Source of the DNA: Maea johnstoni
Taxonomy: Eukaryota; Annelida; Polychaeta; Spionida; Magelonidae
Length of the DNA: 64,000 bases
Reading direction: 5' to 3'
Assembly: GCA_963942565.1 (NCBI GenBank)
Contig: OZ012686.1
Span: 28,754,104-28,818,103, forward strand
Position 1 is the stretch's first letter; each line of letters starts with the position of its first letter. The position numbers were made by a program, and so were the translations under genes. The notes below the pieces were generated by a model that did no database searches, had not been told where the DNA came from, and worked only from the letters and a program-made list of their open reading frames with translations. Positions 49,691 through 63,412 of the stretch are shown piece by piece.

Positions 49691-50111
49691 TGCCAAGATC
49701 AACTAGACTGCTTGCACTTAAAATAACCTGATTTTTTTATGCTCAAGTAGTATAATTTTGATATTGGCATTGTGGAAGATTAGCCATATGGAAACACCTA
49801 GCGGTAACTGCATCTGTTCATCTTCTCAATGAAATTCATCATAATCAGTCTGTGCCTAATTACACAAGTGGCCAGCAGCTTATTGATTGAGGAAATGAAG
49901 AGCCTGTAATAATTACACCCTGAAGAAAGTACTTTCCACTCCCGCCTTATTGCAGCACAACAGCTGCCTGCCTGGACCTCAGGGCAGCCTGGGGGTGTGT
50001 GATTTACTCAACACTCACACACACAGTCTCAGCTATCTCCTCTTACATAATTAATCTGCTATAAGTCTCTCCTGTACGCAACCAAGATTCAATTCTCTAC
50101 AAGATGCTCAT

Positions 50112-50115
<4 letters not shown>
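49691..50115. other. No gene recognised
   Basis: Nothing supported. Confidence 0.5.
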
Positions 50116-50156
<41 letters not shown>

Positions 50157-50375
50157 TGTAAGTATGTATGTATGTATGTATGTATGTATGTATGTATGTA
50201 TGTACATATGTATGCAAGTGTATGAATGTCTGTAATTTTTTGTATGTATGTCTGTATGCATGTATATCTGTATGTAAGTATGTATGAAAGTGTAAATGTA
50301 TGAATGTAAAAAACTATGTATATTATGTAGGTATGAATATATGATTGTATGTACATATATATATATGTATGTATG
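50116..50375. repeat. (TG)n then (TATG)n microsatellite
   Basis: (TG)n at 50116-50150, then (TATG)n, becoming irregular to the right. Confidence 0.95.
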
Positions 50376-50684
50376 CAGGGTCTTAGCCAGGATTTCAAAA
50401 ATGCCTGTCCAAAACAGCAATTTCAAAATTTCTTACCGTCCAGATTTAGCTACTAATCTACTTCAAATCCTTATACCAGCTACAATTGATAGCCTAGTGT
50501 GTCAAAAAGGGCAAACACTTCAGCTATGTCCTGCAAGATAGTTTGTTAGGACAATATTTGGTTATTACACCCCAAAAGTCAAAATTGAAAAATTTTCATA
50601 GGAAATTTTGCCTGTCCAAATATGAGGTTTTTAGGAAACTACCTGTCCAAAAGACAGGTAGGACCGGTCCTGGCTAAGTCCCTG
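50376..50684. mobile_element. hAT-like MITE inserted in the (TATG)n array
   Basis: CAGGGTCTTAGCCAGGA at left; complement CAGGGACTTAGCCAGGA at right. Internal CCTGTCCAAAA words occur near both ends in inverted arrangement. CAGGG ends and an 8-bp target are typical of hAT elements; the flanks are (TATG)n on both sides, which fits but cannot prove an 8-bp duplication. Confidence 0.85.
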
Positions 50685-50824
50685 TATGTATGTATGTATG
50701 TATGTATGTATGTATGTATTTATGTATGTATGTATGTATGTATGTATGTATGTATGTATGTATGTATGTATGTATGTATGTATATAATGTATGTAATGTA
50801 TGTAATGTATGTAATGTATGTATG

Positions 50825-50855
<31 letters not shown>

Positions 50856-51015
50856 TGTATGTATGTATGTATGTATGTATGTATGTATGTATGTATGTAT
50901 GCATGCATGCATGCATGTATGTATGTATGTATGTATGTATGTATGCATGCATGCATGTATGTATGTATGCATGTATGTATATAATGTATGACTATATATG
51001 TATGAAGTATGTATG
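50685..51015. repeat. (TATG)n microsatellite, right part
   Basis: Continuation of the tetranucleotide array with TAATG and GCATGCATGCATG interruptions. Confidence 0.96.
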
Positions 51016-51398
51016 TGTGTACATAGTTTTTATAATTCTCATAGCATCCAGATAACACTTAACCTGAAAATGTCATTGAGTACTAGAGGCAGGCAGTGAA
51101 GGCTGACTGCAGCGTGACTGATGTCCTGTCATGGAGACCGTTTTGGGTCAGTCAAGAGCACTCACTATAATGTCACTGTCAATCAAGACAACCCATGCAA
51201 TCTTATTGCAGGCTAGGTGCAATTAGCCTAGTGAACTAATGCTTTGCACCCTTACATAGATTTTGTCTCACCAGTCAGGGAGGAGGTCGAGGAGGAGGGG
51301 GGGGGGGGGGGGGGGGGAGGCCTGGGGATGAGTCCCACTAGAGGCATGTGACAATGAAGCCACAAACTTAAGTTGCTCTCAGTGTTGAGCATTTTTCA
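51016..51398. other. No gene; G run
   Basis: G-rich patch with a run at about 51299-51317. No coding evidence. Confidence 0.6.
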
Positions 51399-51605
51399 TT
51401 AACCCTTCCAATGCTGAGGATACTTTCATCCAAAACACAAGGACGCAAAGACTTTTGAAAAAAATCTGAACTTGTTGGTATGGATTGGATAGCTCATGCT
51501 GAGTTCTCTCAGATGAACACCATCATCATCATCATCAGAGTTTCGGTAACTTTTCAGGGCTTCTTTCATCATTTTGTATTGGCCAAATTAAGCCCCTGCA
51601 GGCAC
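51399..51605 (+). mobile_element. Family A MITE
   Basis: TTAA-CCCTTCCAATGCTGAGGA ...; right end worn (CCAAATTAAGCCCCTGCAGG). An ATC microsatellite has grown inside (51519-51538). Confidence 0.88.
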
Positions 51606-51758
51606 ACAGTACTCACATCAATAGCTTATTTATTAAACATGTCTATCAATGAGAACATGATAACAGGATTATGAAATAATTACCCTTACAAAACATGTCA
51701 ATACAAGAGTCTCCACAAAGAACTGTCCACTGACACAGCCAAGATTGAGAATAAGACG

Positions 51759-51972
51759 TTAACCCTTATGCTGCTGATGGCTAATTTTGCCAATACAAAA
51801 TGATGCAAAAAGCCTAAAAAGATGACCGAAACCCCGGCACATGGGTACTCATCTGAGAGTACTCGGCGAGAGCTATCCAATGAATACCAACATGACAGGG
51901 TTTAGGCGCTTTTCAAAAATCTTTACATCCTTGTGCTTTGGACAAAAGTAGCCTCAGCATTGGAAAGGTTAA
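51759..51972 (-). mobile_element. Family A MITE
   Basis: TTAA-CCCTTATGCTGCTGATGG ... GCATTGGAAAGG-TTAA. One of the best preserved copies. Confidence 0.93.
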
Positions 51973-52064
51973 AGAACAATTGCACCTCGAATAAAACATA
52001 GGCCAAAATAGTGTCTTATAGTATTCTCTACTTAAAGCTAAGTTCCCACCACTGGCAACCTTCA

Positions 52065-54130
52065 TATAGTGTAGCAGCACAGGCCCAAAAAGTGGCTTAT
52101 TTTAGGAGTAACCCCAACCGGCGGTAGACTAAGCAGCATCATAAATCAAATGAAAGCTAAGAATCTCAGGATTCAGGAACTGCATGATGCCGGAACCAAA
52201 AAGTTGTACAAGCAGAGATATCGCACCGTTTCCATGGCAACCTTTTTGAAGTAGTGAAAACACTGACAAATTACTCTTCAATTAAATCCTTATTTTGTGG
52301 CCTTCTTACCAATATTCCTCATTCAAATTACTCCTGATAATTAATAAGGTCCTTGTCTAGTGAAAAAAAGTCAGAGAAAATGTCTAAGTAGTGTTTGTAC
52401 TGAGTGACCTCACATTTAGGGTACATATGTAGAAACGGGTAAAAAATTAGTATTTTTGGACTTTAAAGTTTTCATAAAAGGCTTATATGAAATTGTTCAG
52501 GCATGCAGTATATATTTTCAGAAAGTAGACACTGTAAGCTTTCATTTGATGTATTATTAGACTCCTGGCACATTTTGTTACTGACGATTTGGCTTCATAG
52601 ATAGTAGCTGTAGTGGGGATTTTATACACCAATTTGGTGAAAACTCACCCAATGACTATCTAACTCTAGTTTAGTGGCTACATAGCATTAATCTTCATTC
52701 AGATTACTCTTGAAAGTTAATAAGGTCCTTGTCTAGTAAAGTTAGTGAAGTTAACTGTTAAAAATGTGCTGGTACTGAGTGACCTGGCCACGTTTAGGGT
52801 AAATATGCAGAAATGGCCAAAGACATTGTATTTTTGGAACTTTTTTGTTTGAATAAAGGGCATCATACATCAAATGAAAGATAAAAATCTCAGGATTCAG
52901 AAACTGTGTGATGCCGGAACTGAAAAGTTGTACAAACGGTGATATTGCACCATTTCCATGGCAACCTCTTGAAGTAGTGAAAACCCTAAAAAATTACTCT
53001 TCAATTAAATTCTTATTTGGTGGCCTTCTTACCAATATTCCTCATTCAAATTACTCTTGATAATTAGTAACGTCCTTGTCAAGTGGGAAAAGTGGAATAA
53101 AAAGTATTGTTTGCACTGAGTGACCTCACATTTAGGGTACATATGTAGAAACGGTTAAAAGTTTTAATAGAAGGCATATATATATATAGTTGTTTAGGCA
53201 TGCAACATATATTTTCAGAAAGTAGACATTGTAAGCTTTGATTTAAAGTATTATTAGACTCCTTGCACATTTTTATACTGAACATTTGTCTTCATACATA
53301 GTAGTTGTGGTGGGGACTATGTACCAATTTGGTGAAAATTCAATTGCTATCTCACTGTAGTTTTCTGGCTTCATAGCATTCTTCTACATTCAAATTACTC
53401 TTGACAGTTCATAAGGTCCTTGTCTAGTGAAGTTTGTGAAGACATGTTAAAAATGTGTTTATACTGAGTGACCCCATGTTTAGGGTAAATATGCAGAAAT
53501 GGCCAAAAACATTGTATTTTTGGATTTTTTTGTTTTAATGAAAGACATATATGAGATTGAGCAGGCAAAAAATAGATATCTTCATAAAGTAGACACTATG
53601 AGCTTGCATTTGATTATTATTAGACCCTTTGCACAATTTTGGATTGTAAATATGACCTCAGTTCATAGCTGTAGTGAGGGCTTTGTACAAAAACCTCGTC
53701 ATAAAGGTACCTTATTGCCATCTCACTCTACTTATGGGGCTTCCCAGCATTAATTCTCATTTAAATTACTCTTGGCAAATAATTAGATCCCTCTTTAGTG
53801 AAAGAAAACTGTTCAGCTGTGTTTGCACAAAATGACCCCATGTTTAGAGTAAATATGCGAAAAGGGTGTTAATTTTATATTTTGGACCTTTTTGTTTTAA
53901 TGAAAGACATACTAGTTTTAATAAAGCAACCAATGGCTGCAATCAAGAAAGTAGACCCTCCAATCCCATTGTTTGTATCATTCACCATATCATACTCCGT
54001 AGTGTAAATAAAGCTCCCTATAATAGTTTCAGAACTTGTCATAATAGGCCTTTTTACAAAAATTACCTGATTGCTTTATTCATTTCTTGTACTAATGTTA
54101 TCTAATTTTGGGATAGTCTAAACTGACTGG
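52065..54130. repeat. Left arm of a large inverted repeat, built of tandem units
   Basis: Begins near GTAGCAGCACAGG and CCCAACCGGCGGTAGACTAA. It consists of about five diverged tandem units marked by TTTAGGGTA(A/C)ATATG at about 52415, 52793, 53131, 53479 and 53843 (338-378 bp apart). A sub-block with GATGCCGGAAC and GTTTCCATGGCAACC occurs at 52138-52260 and again at 52860-52990. The arm is the inverted counterpart of 56290-57620. No coding frame survives across units. Confidence 0.9.
52228..52242 (+). promoter_or_regulatory. RFX X-box-like palindrome
   Basis: GTTTCCATGGCAACC, close to the palindromic RFX/EF-C type site. Sister sites: 52952-52966 (ATTTCCATGGCAACC) and, inverted, 57449-57463. 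Functional binding is inference. Confidence 0.4.
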
Positions 54131-55229
54131 TGTCTTTGTTTGATAAAAAGAACAACCAAAAGTTGGCCAGCACATTTGCCCTCATTGACCCATAGCTTCA
54201 GGAGATGTTTGAATAATCCCGGTAAAAACTTTGATTTCCCTAGTGTTTGTCAGTTATGAAAGGTAGGATCATAATGCCAGAGGTGTCTACAACTCTATCC
54301 TGAGGTATGCTGTTAACTAGATAGATAGTACAGAGAACTTGTGTCTAGTTTAATGATATATCTATAGGGTGTCACTTTATGTCTATTTAATTGTATTTCA
54401 GATTATGAGGAGCAATATTAATTGCATTTGATATTGGTTTTGGGGTCCAAAGAAGTTCATTCAAATTGATCGAAGGAACACCCTGAATACTGCTCTGTTA
54501 GTAGTTTCCAACTTGCTGGTGAGGTGTTCAACTAATCAAGGCCTGCAGCACCTCAAAAGGGCTGTTTTGATGTTTTCCTACTAAAAGCATATTTTGAGTA
54601 GCACTGTTAACTGTAGCATAGTTCATCACTCTCCTTAAGATATTTTTTGATGCTTTATTTTATTCATAAATTATGTTCAAGGATATCTTAGATCTAGACA
54701 ATTCTCTCCGATTAGAAATTCAATTGTGGATAGGTTTAGGTAGCTTTTTTCGGACTCGGTTCTTCCCCTATGCTGCTTCTATTGGACTAGTTAGCCTATA
54801 TGAAATATATATTTAGGCATCACAAATATGCCCTCCCAGCGATGTAAAAGTTTTTGGGTGAAAAATTGAAGAAACATGTATGGTATAATCAAATGGAGCT
54901 CCTATCAATAGTAATGGACTATGGACCATCAGACTTCATAAATATGTAGAAAATATCAATTAGAAAAATGGATTCAGCTACATGAGAAAAAAGGTTTTTT
55001 GAAATTCTAGATTGCTTAACTTAAGAACAACGTCAAAATAGAAGAAAGATGTTTCTCCTATTCGATGAAGGTTATTTATATCAAGAGAATCCAATAACGC
55101 TTATTGCCCAACATACTTGTTTCAAGCACCAATTCTTATGGTGCAATTTGATATGGAGAAAAGAGAGAAGATGTTCGGATTACCTCGGCTATGGATCATA
55201 GTTTTCTCAATATTTCACTATTCAGCTTC
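54131..55229. other. Spacer of the large inverted repeat, no gene recognised
   Basis: AT-rich single-copy DNA without MITE ends or coding features that I can support. Confidence 0.5.
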
Positions 55230-55831
55230 TACTGAGAGGGCTAGGTTGGAGGGTGAGGCAGGTTGTAGTGGGATTGTTTGGTTGACTCAGGTAGCAATCT
55301 CCCAATGATCCATCGGTCAGCTTGTACTGAGGGGTGGGAGGGGCAAAAGTGAGGGGTGGGTTTTAGGTTGGATGTATGAGGTTGCTTAGGGGATTAGAGG
55401 AGTGGTTTGGATGACCTTTGTGCAATAACTAAACTAAATGATTCACTTGTATAAATATGGGGTGCTTGGGTAGGTGTGGTTGGGTGTGACCTGTGGTGTG
55501 ATGGGTAAGCATGGTTGAAGGTGGCCTATGTTGTTGTCTGTTTCTCTGCCTCTACTGGGGTGAGGGTAAGGTATGCTAGTGGTTGACAATCCTCACTTGT
55601 CTACTTGTATGTGAATGGAGGGAAAAGGGGTCCAGGGGATGTGGTACATTTATCAGCTTGTAATATGGGCTGAGGGAGGGGGGTGGAGTAGTCCTGGTTG
55701 TGGGAGACCTGTGATGCAATCTCTCAAGGATTAGTTCATAGCTTGCATTATGGGTTGGAGGGAGGTTAAGCTATATTTGGGGATGACTTTTGCTGAGATG
55801 TCTCCATGATGAATTTGTCAGATGGCCTACC
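55230..55831. repeat. Diverged G-rich tandem repeat
   Basis: Recurring blocks TCAGCTTGTACTGAGGGG, GTTGGAGGG and CAATCTCCCAATGATCCATC / CAATCTCTCAAGGATTAGTT at intervals of roughly 100-130 bp. The one 63-codon frame here is not credible. Confidence 0.6.
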
Positions 55832-55998
55832 CTGATGGCCTTGTGGTCTAAGGCATTGCCAAAGACTGCTAGGTATCTCTCAAATCCTGGCCAGGGCATG
55901 TAAGAAAGTTGTCAGTGACTTGGGGTTAGACAGTGGTTTCTGCACCAACTGGCAAAACATGACTTAGGTGCAATATTACAGAAAAGGTGACAATAATC
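55832..55998 (+). mobile_element. tRNA-derived SINE
   Basis: ATGGCCTTGTGGTCTAAGGC (A-box region), degraded B box, then GTCAGTGACTTGGGGTTAGA and a tail with AAAATTCCAAATT. Same family as 22971. Confidence 0.75.
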
Positions 55999-56289
55999 AA
56001 AATTCCAAATTTATTTGTCAACTTGTCTTATAGGTTGTGAGGGGAGGGAGACTAGCTATGGTTGGAGTTTGCAGCCCCAAGACTAAAAGACTATGTGCAA
56101 CAACAACCTACGTTAGTACAAAATAGCTTTTAGGTTGGTCGATGATCCCTTATTACCTTCAAAAACATCACATAAAATAAGATATCAGGTATTAGGCCAT
56201 AGGGCATTATCTACAAAACTCAGTTCAAATGGATATCCATATTAGTTTTATTGTATATCAGGTAGCATTGGTAAATGTTGTTCAAAGTA
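55999..56289. other. Spacer, no gene recognised
   Basis: Nothing supported. Confidence 0.5.
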
Positions 56290-57620
56290 ACAAGAGTGGA
56301 AAAGAGGTTTTAAGTAAGTTTTTACCAAGTTGTCGTACATACTTCTTACTAGAGCTATACTGAATGAAGCCATATTTCTAAAACAAAAGTGCTCAAAGGG
56401 GTAGAATAACACATCAAATGAATGCTCATATTGTTTTTCTTCTATAGATAGCTATTGTTCACCTGCACAGTCTCATATATGCCTTTCATTAAAACAAAAT
56501 CACCAAAAATACACCATTTTTCCCCCGTTTCATCATATTTACCCTAAACATGGGGTCACTCAGTACTAACATATCTTTACCATTTGTCTTAGATAATTTC
56601 ACTTGAAAACTACCTCATTAACTGTCAAGAGTAATTTGAATGAAGAATAATGCTAAAAAGTCACAAAACTAGAATGAGATGAGCAATAGGTGACTTCACC
56701 AAATTGCTGTGTATATTGCCCATATGTACAATCCAAAATTGTGAAAAGTGTCTAATAATTATCCCATACACGCTCGTAGTGTCTACTTTATGAAGATATC
56801 TATTGTTTGCCTGCACAATCTCATATATGCCTTTCATTAAAACAAAAAAGTTTCAAAAATACAATGTTTTTGGCCATTTCTGCATATTTACCCTAAACGT
56901 GGGGTCACCCAGTACAAACACATCTTTAACATTTGTCTTCATTAATTTCACTAGACAAGGACCATGTTAACTGTTAAGAGTAATTTGAATGAAGAATAAT
57001 GCTATGAAGCCAGAAAACTAGAGTGAGATAGTCATTGGGTGAGTTCTCACCAAATTGGTGTATATAGTCCCGACTACAGCTACTATCTATGAAGCCAAAC
57101 CTTCAGTACCAAAATGTGCCAGGAGTCTAATAATACATCAAATGAAAGCTTACAGTGTCTACTTTCTGAAAACGTATAGTGTGTGCCTGAACAAGCTCAT
57201 ATAAGCCTTTTATAAAAACTTTAAAGTCCAAAAATACTAACTATCTTTTTACCCGTTTCTACATATGTACCCTAAATGTGAGGTCACTCAGTGCAAACAC
57301 TACTTAGACATTTCGTTTCACTTATTTTCACTAGACAAGGACTTCACTAATTACCATGAGTAATTTGAATAAGGAATATTGGTAAGAAGGCCACCAAATA
57401 AGGATTTAATTGAAGAGTAATTTGTCAGTGTTTTCACTATTTCAAAAAGGTTGCCATGGAAACGGTGCGATATCTCTGATTGTACAACTTTTTGGTTCCG
57501 GCATCACGCAGTTTCTGAATCCTGAGATTCTTAGCTTTCATTTGATGTATGATGCCACTTAGTCTACCGCCGGTTGGGGTCCATCTCAAAATCTGGTCCT
57601 TTGCTGCTCCACTATTAATA
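56290..57620. repeat. Right arm of the large inverted repeat
   Basis: Reverse complement of the left arm: CTACCGCCGGTTGGGG near 57560-57580, GTTCCGGCATCACGC near 57495, and CATATTTACCCTAAA-type marks at about 56542, 56891 and 57270 (349 and 379 bp apart). Three units, against about five in the left arm. It ends near GGTCCTTTGCTGCTCCAC. Confidence 0.9.
57449..57463 (-). promoter_or_regulatory. RFX X-box-like palindrome (right arm)
   Basis: GGTTGCCATGGAAAC, the inverted partner of 52228-52242. Confidence 0.4.
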
Positions 57621-57748
57621 CTGCATCCTCAACTGCTTTATTTCTCTGGTTTTTAGTCAATTTATTTCCTTCTTCTCTTTCTTTCTTTCCTCTATCTTCA
57701 AAACCCCCAAACGTTTATTTCTCCACCCCAGCCCCTCCCCCCATCCAG

Positions 57749-57936
57749 TGCGGCGACGCACCACACCGATGATGTCGTTGAAGGGTACTAGTGGGGATCG
57801 CCTTAGGCATATCAAGTATGTGCTGGAGGCTATGGGGAATAGTCTCATTCCTTGGTCCATGAGAGAGGGGGACCCCCAGGCACAGCAGCGGCGGGGGTCC
57901 AGCACTCAAATGTGTGTAGCTGGTGGTATACTGTGA
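57749..57936 (+). CDS. Candidate coding exon, unrecognised
   Basis: A strong pyrimidine tract and AG (CCCCTCCCCCCATCCAG, ending 57748) are followed by an open frame with protein-like sequence: MSLKGTSGDRLRHIKYVLEA, then MGNSLIPWSMREGDPQ. G+C is well above the surroundings. The frame ends at a stop at 57934-57936, or the exon may end earlier; no convincing donor was chosen. It lies about 65 bp before an assembly gap, so the next exon cannot be seen. The opposite strand is also open, which weakens the case. Confidence 0.3.
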
Positions 57937-58000
57937 GAGAGGTTTCACAGCCCATGTAATAAGGCCAAGAAAAAAATATTGTTTGTTTCCTGTAACGGTT

Positions 58001-58200
58001 NNNNNNNNNNNNNNNNNNNNNNNNNNNNNNNNNNNNNNNNNNNNNNNNNNNNNNNNNNNNNNNNNNNNNNNNNNNNNNNNNNNNNNNNNNNNNNNNNNNN
58101 NNNNNNNNNNNNNNNNNNNNNNNNNNNNNNNNNNNNNNNNNNNNNNNNNNNNNNNNNNNNNNNNNNNNNNNNNNNNNNNNNNNNNNNNNNNNNNNNNNNN
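58001..58200. other. Assembly gap (200 N)
   Basis: Exactly 200 N, a round number typical of a gap of unknown true length. Open frames crossing it are meaningless. Confidence 0.99.
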
Positions 58201-58870
<670 letters not shown>

Positions 58871-59229
58871 TGGAGGCCTTAGTCTGATGTGACCAGTGCT
58901 TTAATCAGACGCTCCAGGTCAAGCATAAATTTTGTCAAAGTTTCTGCAATGCATTAGATTGGAAAGTCCAAGCCTTTCTGGCAGAAATATGAGCGTTATA
59001 ATTAACACAAAAAGAGACCCAAAACTGCTCTGATGACAGCCAATGTTCATATATTTGTGAATTTATGCATCTTTTAAGAACTATGGATAATCCATGTTCG
59101 TTTAGTATCATATATCATATATCTTGTACATATATACAATATGTACCTGTTTAGTAATAATCGTTGAATTATATAATTCATGTTTTAATAACTGAGAGAT
59201 ATATGCTCCCTATTTTCTATTTTTGATAA

Positions 59230-60990
<1,761 letters not shown>

Positions 60991-61681
60991 CCAGTCACGT
61001 GCTGTGCACGGGGGCCAGATAGTTCTATATAATCATGAGATGGGTTTGGTAGGGACAGCAGGGTGTGTGTAATCATGCTTGCTTACACAAGTTGTGAATT
61101 CATACATTTGAAGGCTGGCATCGGTCTGGGTGTAACCGTGTTCTTTGATCAGATCCCTCAAAACCCATAACGTTCATACTACTGCAAGAGGAGTTTTCCA
61201 ATACCGAGTAGTATTGAATCTCTGCACACATGGGCAAGGGGGGGGGGGTAGTCAGGTACAGAGGGGGGCCACACCTGTGTTACATATTTCGGGGAAAGCA
61301 GGGGGTCTTTTTTAAGACCTCCGCATGTCCGCGATTTGTAAAAGAAGGGTACTCTTTGGTGCCCAGGTACGAAGTATGAGGGGCTAAAATCCCCTTACAA
61401 TCCACAAAGTATCCGCGGCTCTGACGCCGAGTGACTCCCCAAGTGACTGGACTTCCGAGTCTGCTGCCTCTACTGCTGCCGCTAAACATGCAGAGAATTA
61501 TAACATCAAAGAGTTAAATGCGTGTTCCCATTCATCCAATATCAGTGTTTTGATAAAAGAAGGGGTGTTTTTTTAATTGGAGTTTTCCGAAAATAAGGGT
61601 GTTTTTTTTGGCCTGAAATCAGTGCTTTAGGGGTATTTTAAAATTATGATAAAGAGCGTATCTACCTCCCTAAATACCGAA

Positions 61682-61715
<34 letters not shown>

Positions 61716-61796
61716 GATTCAACCCCTTCTCATGATCCTCTAATCATTCGCCACAAGAATTATGCAATGACTCCATGCAACTAAACAGCTTTTCCT
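60991..61796. other. Non-coding part of copy 2 with G and C runs
   Basis: Matches 37691-38489; the G run is shorter (61238-61248) and the C run longer (61686-61713) than in copy 1. Confidence 0.7.
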
Positions 61797-62010
61797 TTAA
61801 CCCTTCCCCTGGTAAGGCTACTTTCCGTCCAAGAACAAGGGTGCAAATATTTTGGAAAACCCATCTAAACCCTGTCGTATTCGTATTCATTGTATAACTC
61901 TTGCTGAGAAGTCTTAGATGAGTACCCATGTGCCAAAGTTTCAGTCATTTTTAAATGTTTTTGCATCATTTTGTATAGGCTATATAAGCCACCAGCAGCA
62001 TACGGGTTAA
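61797..62010 (+). mobile_element. Family A MITE (duplicate of 38490)
   Basis: TTAA-CCCTTCCCCTGGTAAGGC ... CAGCATACGGG-TTAA. Confidence 0.92.
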
Positions 62011-62498
62011 AAGGAAAAATAAGTTTACTGAAAGAAAAATGAGCTTCCTCTAAAGGTAAACCAAAAACAGTTAAAGTGAATTGTTTTCATTTTGTGCCTA
62101 AAAGAAAAAATATATTTTCTGTAAAAAGAGACTACTTTCCATCAAGCAAAAGGACACTCAGGAATTTCCTTTGAAATAAATCTAAAATTGTACATTTTAT
62201 TAGAGGGAAATGATTCTTCTTTAAATGGAAATTATTTTCCATTAAAATGAAAATGCCGTGTTGCATAGCAAATAACAATCAAACGTGCATTATCTTGCTG
62301 ATGGTAAGAGATCATGTAGCAAAAACCATCATCTAATTGGTCATTCCTGTTCTATTACTCAGATGTTGCGTTCAGTGTAATTCCTTTCTTAGTGCAACAT
62401 AACTGGCAAGACTACAAATGCCTTAGTCCATTCCATCCTAGCATGCCTCCCAGGCCATATTTGAACGTCATCCCTTATGGAAAGATGATATTGAGGCA
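62011..62498. other. No gene recognised
   Basis: Matches 38703-39188. Confidence 0.6.
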
Positions 62499-62720
62499 TA
62501 CTGTAACTTCGGAAAAGATTGTGTTAGTTTAATTTTTGCATTATTTTGAGCGTTTAGCCTCGGACGCAAAATTAAAATTCGCAATGATTAGTGCTGGCAC
62601 TTTAAGTGTATAGCTTGCACTCCATGTTGTGGCCAATTCCGCAAAGTTAAAAAACGCAAAAATCGATTTTCTGTAAATTCGCAAAATTTACTCTACGCAA
62701 TCTTTTGTGAATCTACACTA
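62499..62720 (-). mobile_element. Family B MITE (duplicate of 39189)
   Basis: TACTGTAACTTCGGAAAAGA ... GTGAATCTACACTA. Confidence 0.92.
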
Positions 62721-62745
62721 CTAGCAGGGTAGTTGGAAACTACCA

Positions 62746-63055
62746 TTACAACCCTCTCGCGTAGCCATTGCGTACACTAAATGACCAACAGTAGGACATA
62801 TCCCCTTTGTAGGGAAGGTGCAGGCAAACACTGATATATATAAAAAAAAGTAAAACACAATAAAGCCTAGTAGGTAGGCTAATCCCATCCATGCTACAGG
62901 GCCTGGCAGTGCGGGTCTCATTCTGACTGTCACGTAAAGCGTTGCGGCAAGGAGGACGGTGCCAACTAGTAGGGCACGCAGCTGGGCTAGAACACAAGGA
63001 GGGTCACTTGATTTAGGATATTCCTTTGGGTGAAGTGCACACTAAAGTCATTTAT
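62746..63055 (-). pseudogene. Second copy of the membrane-protein-like exon
   Basis: Homologous to 39435-39737. The A run near 62843 is 2 bp longer than in copy 1, so the hydrophobic segments and the C-terminal SYCWSFSVRNGYARGL are no longer in one frame. Several substitutions change residues. Probably non-functional if copy 1 is a real exon. Confidence 0.3.
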
Positions 63056-63076
63056 ATTGGCTCAAAAATGTGCCTG

Positions 63077-63412
63077 AGAGGGTGGAGAGCGAGCCAAAAA
63101 ATGTGCTCCATGGGGCTGGGAAGTTCTCACACCATCCCGCCCCTTCCAAGCCCCCGACCTCCTAGCAGGGATTCAACTGAATGGGGCATCAATGAATGAT
63201 TGCTTTATTACTATTTAGATGTAGTGTCATATTTTAGATCCACAGTTTTATTCGATTAAATTTGTTTGTGTCGTATAAAGTGCCAGCCAGTAGTGATGTC
63301 AAATGCGTTGCTGTTCACTACTTTTTGCCTATTTAATAGCATGGCGAGAGGTGCAGGTTTGATCTTGGCTCAAGGCATGTGGGAAGGTTTCACAATGACT
63401 TACTTAGATAAA
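63077..63412. other. Copy 2-specific segment
   Basis: Replaces the 39759-41967 region of copy 1. GGCTCAAGGCATGTGGGAAG (63367) resembles one unit of the tandem repeat at 40768. No gene recognised. Confidence 0.6.

Noticed and set aside
52415-57276. TTTAGGG words suggesting interstitial telomere repeats
   Set aside because: They occur once per 340-380 bp unit, never in tandem, and belong to the inverted-repeat unit.
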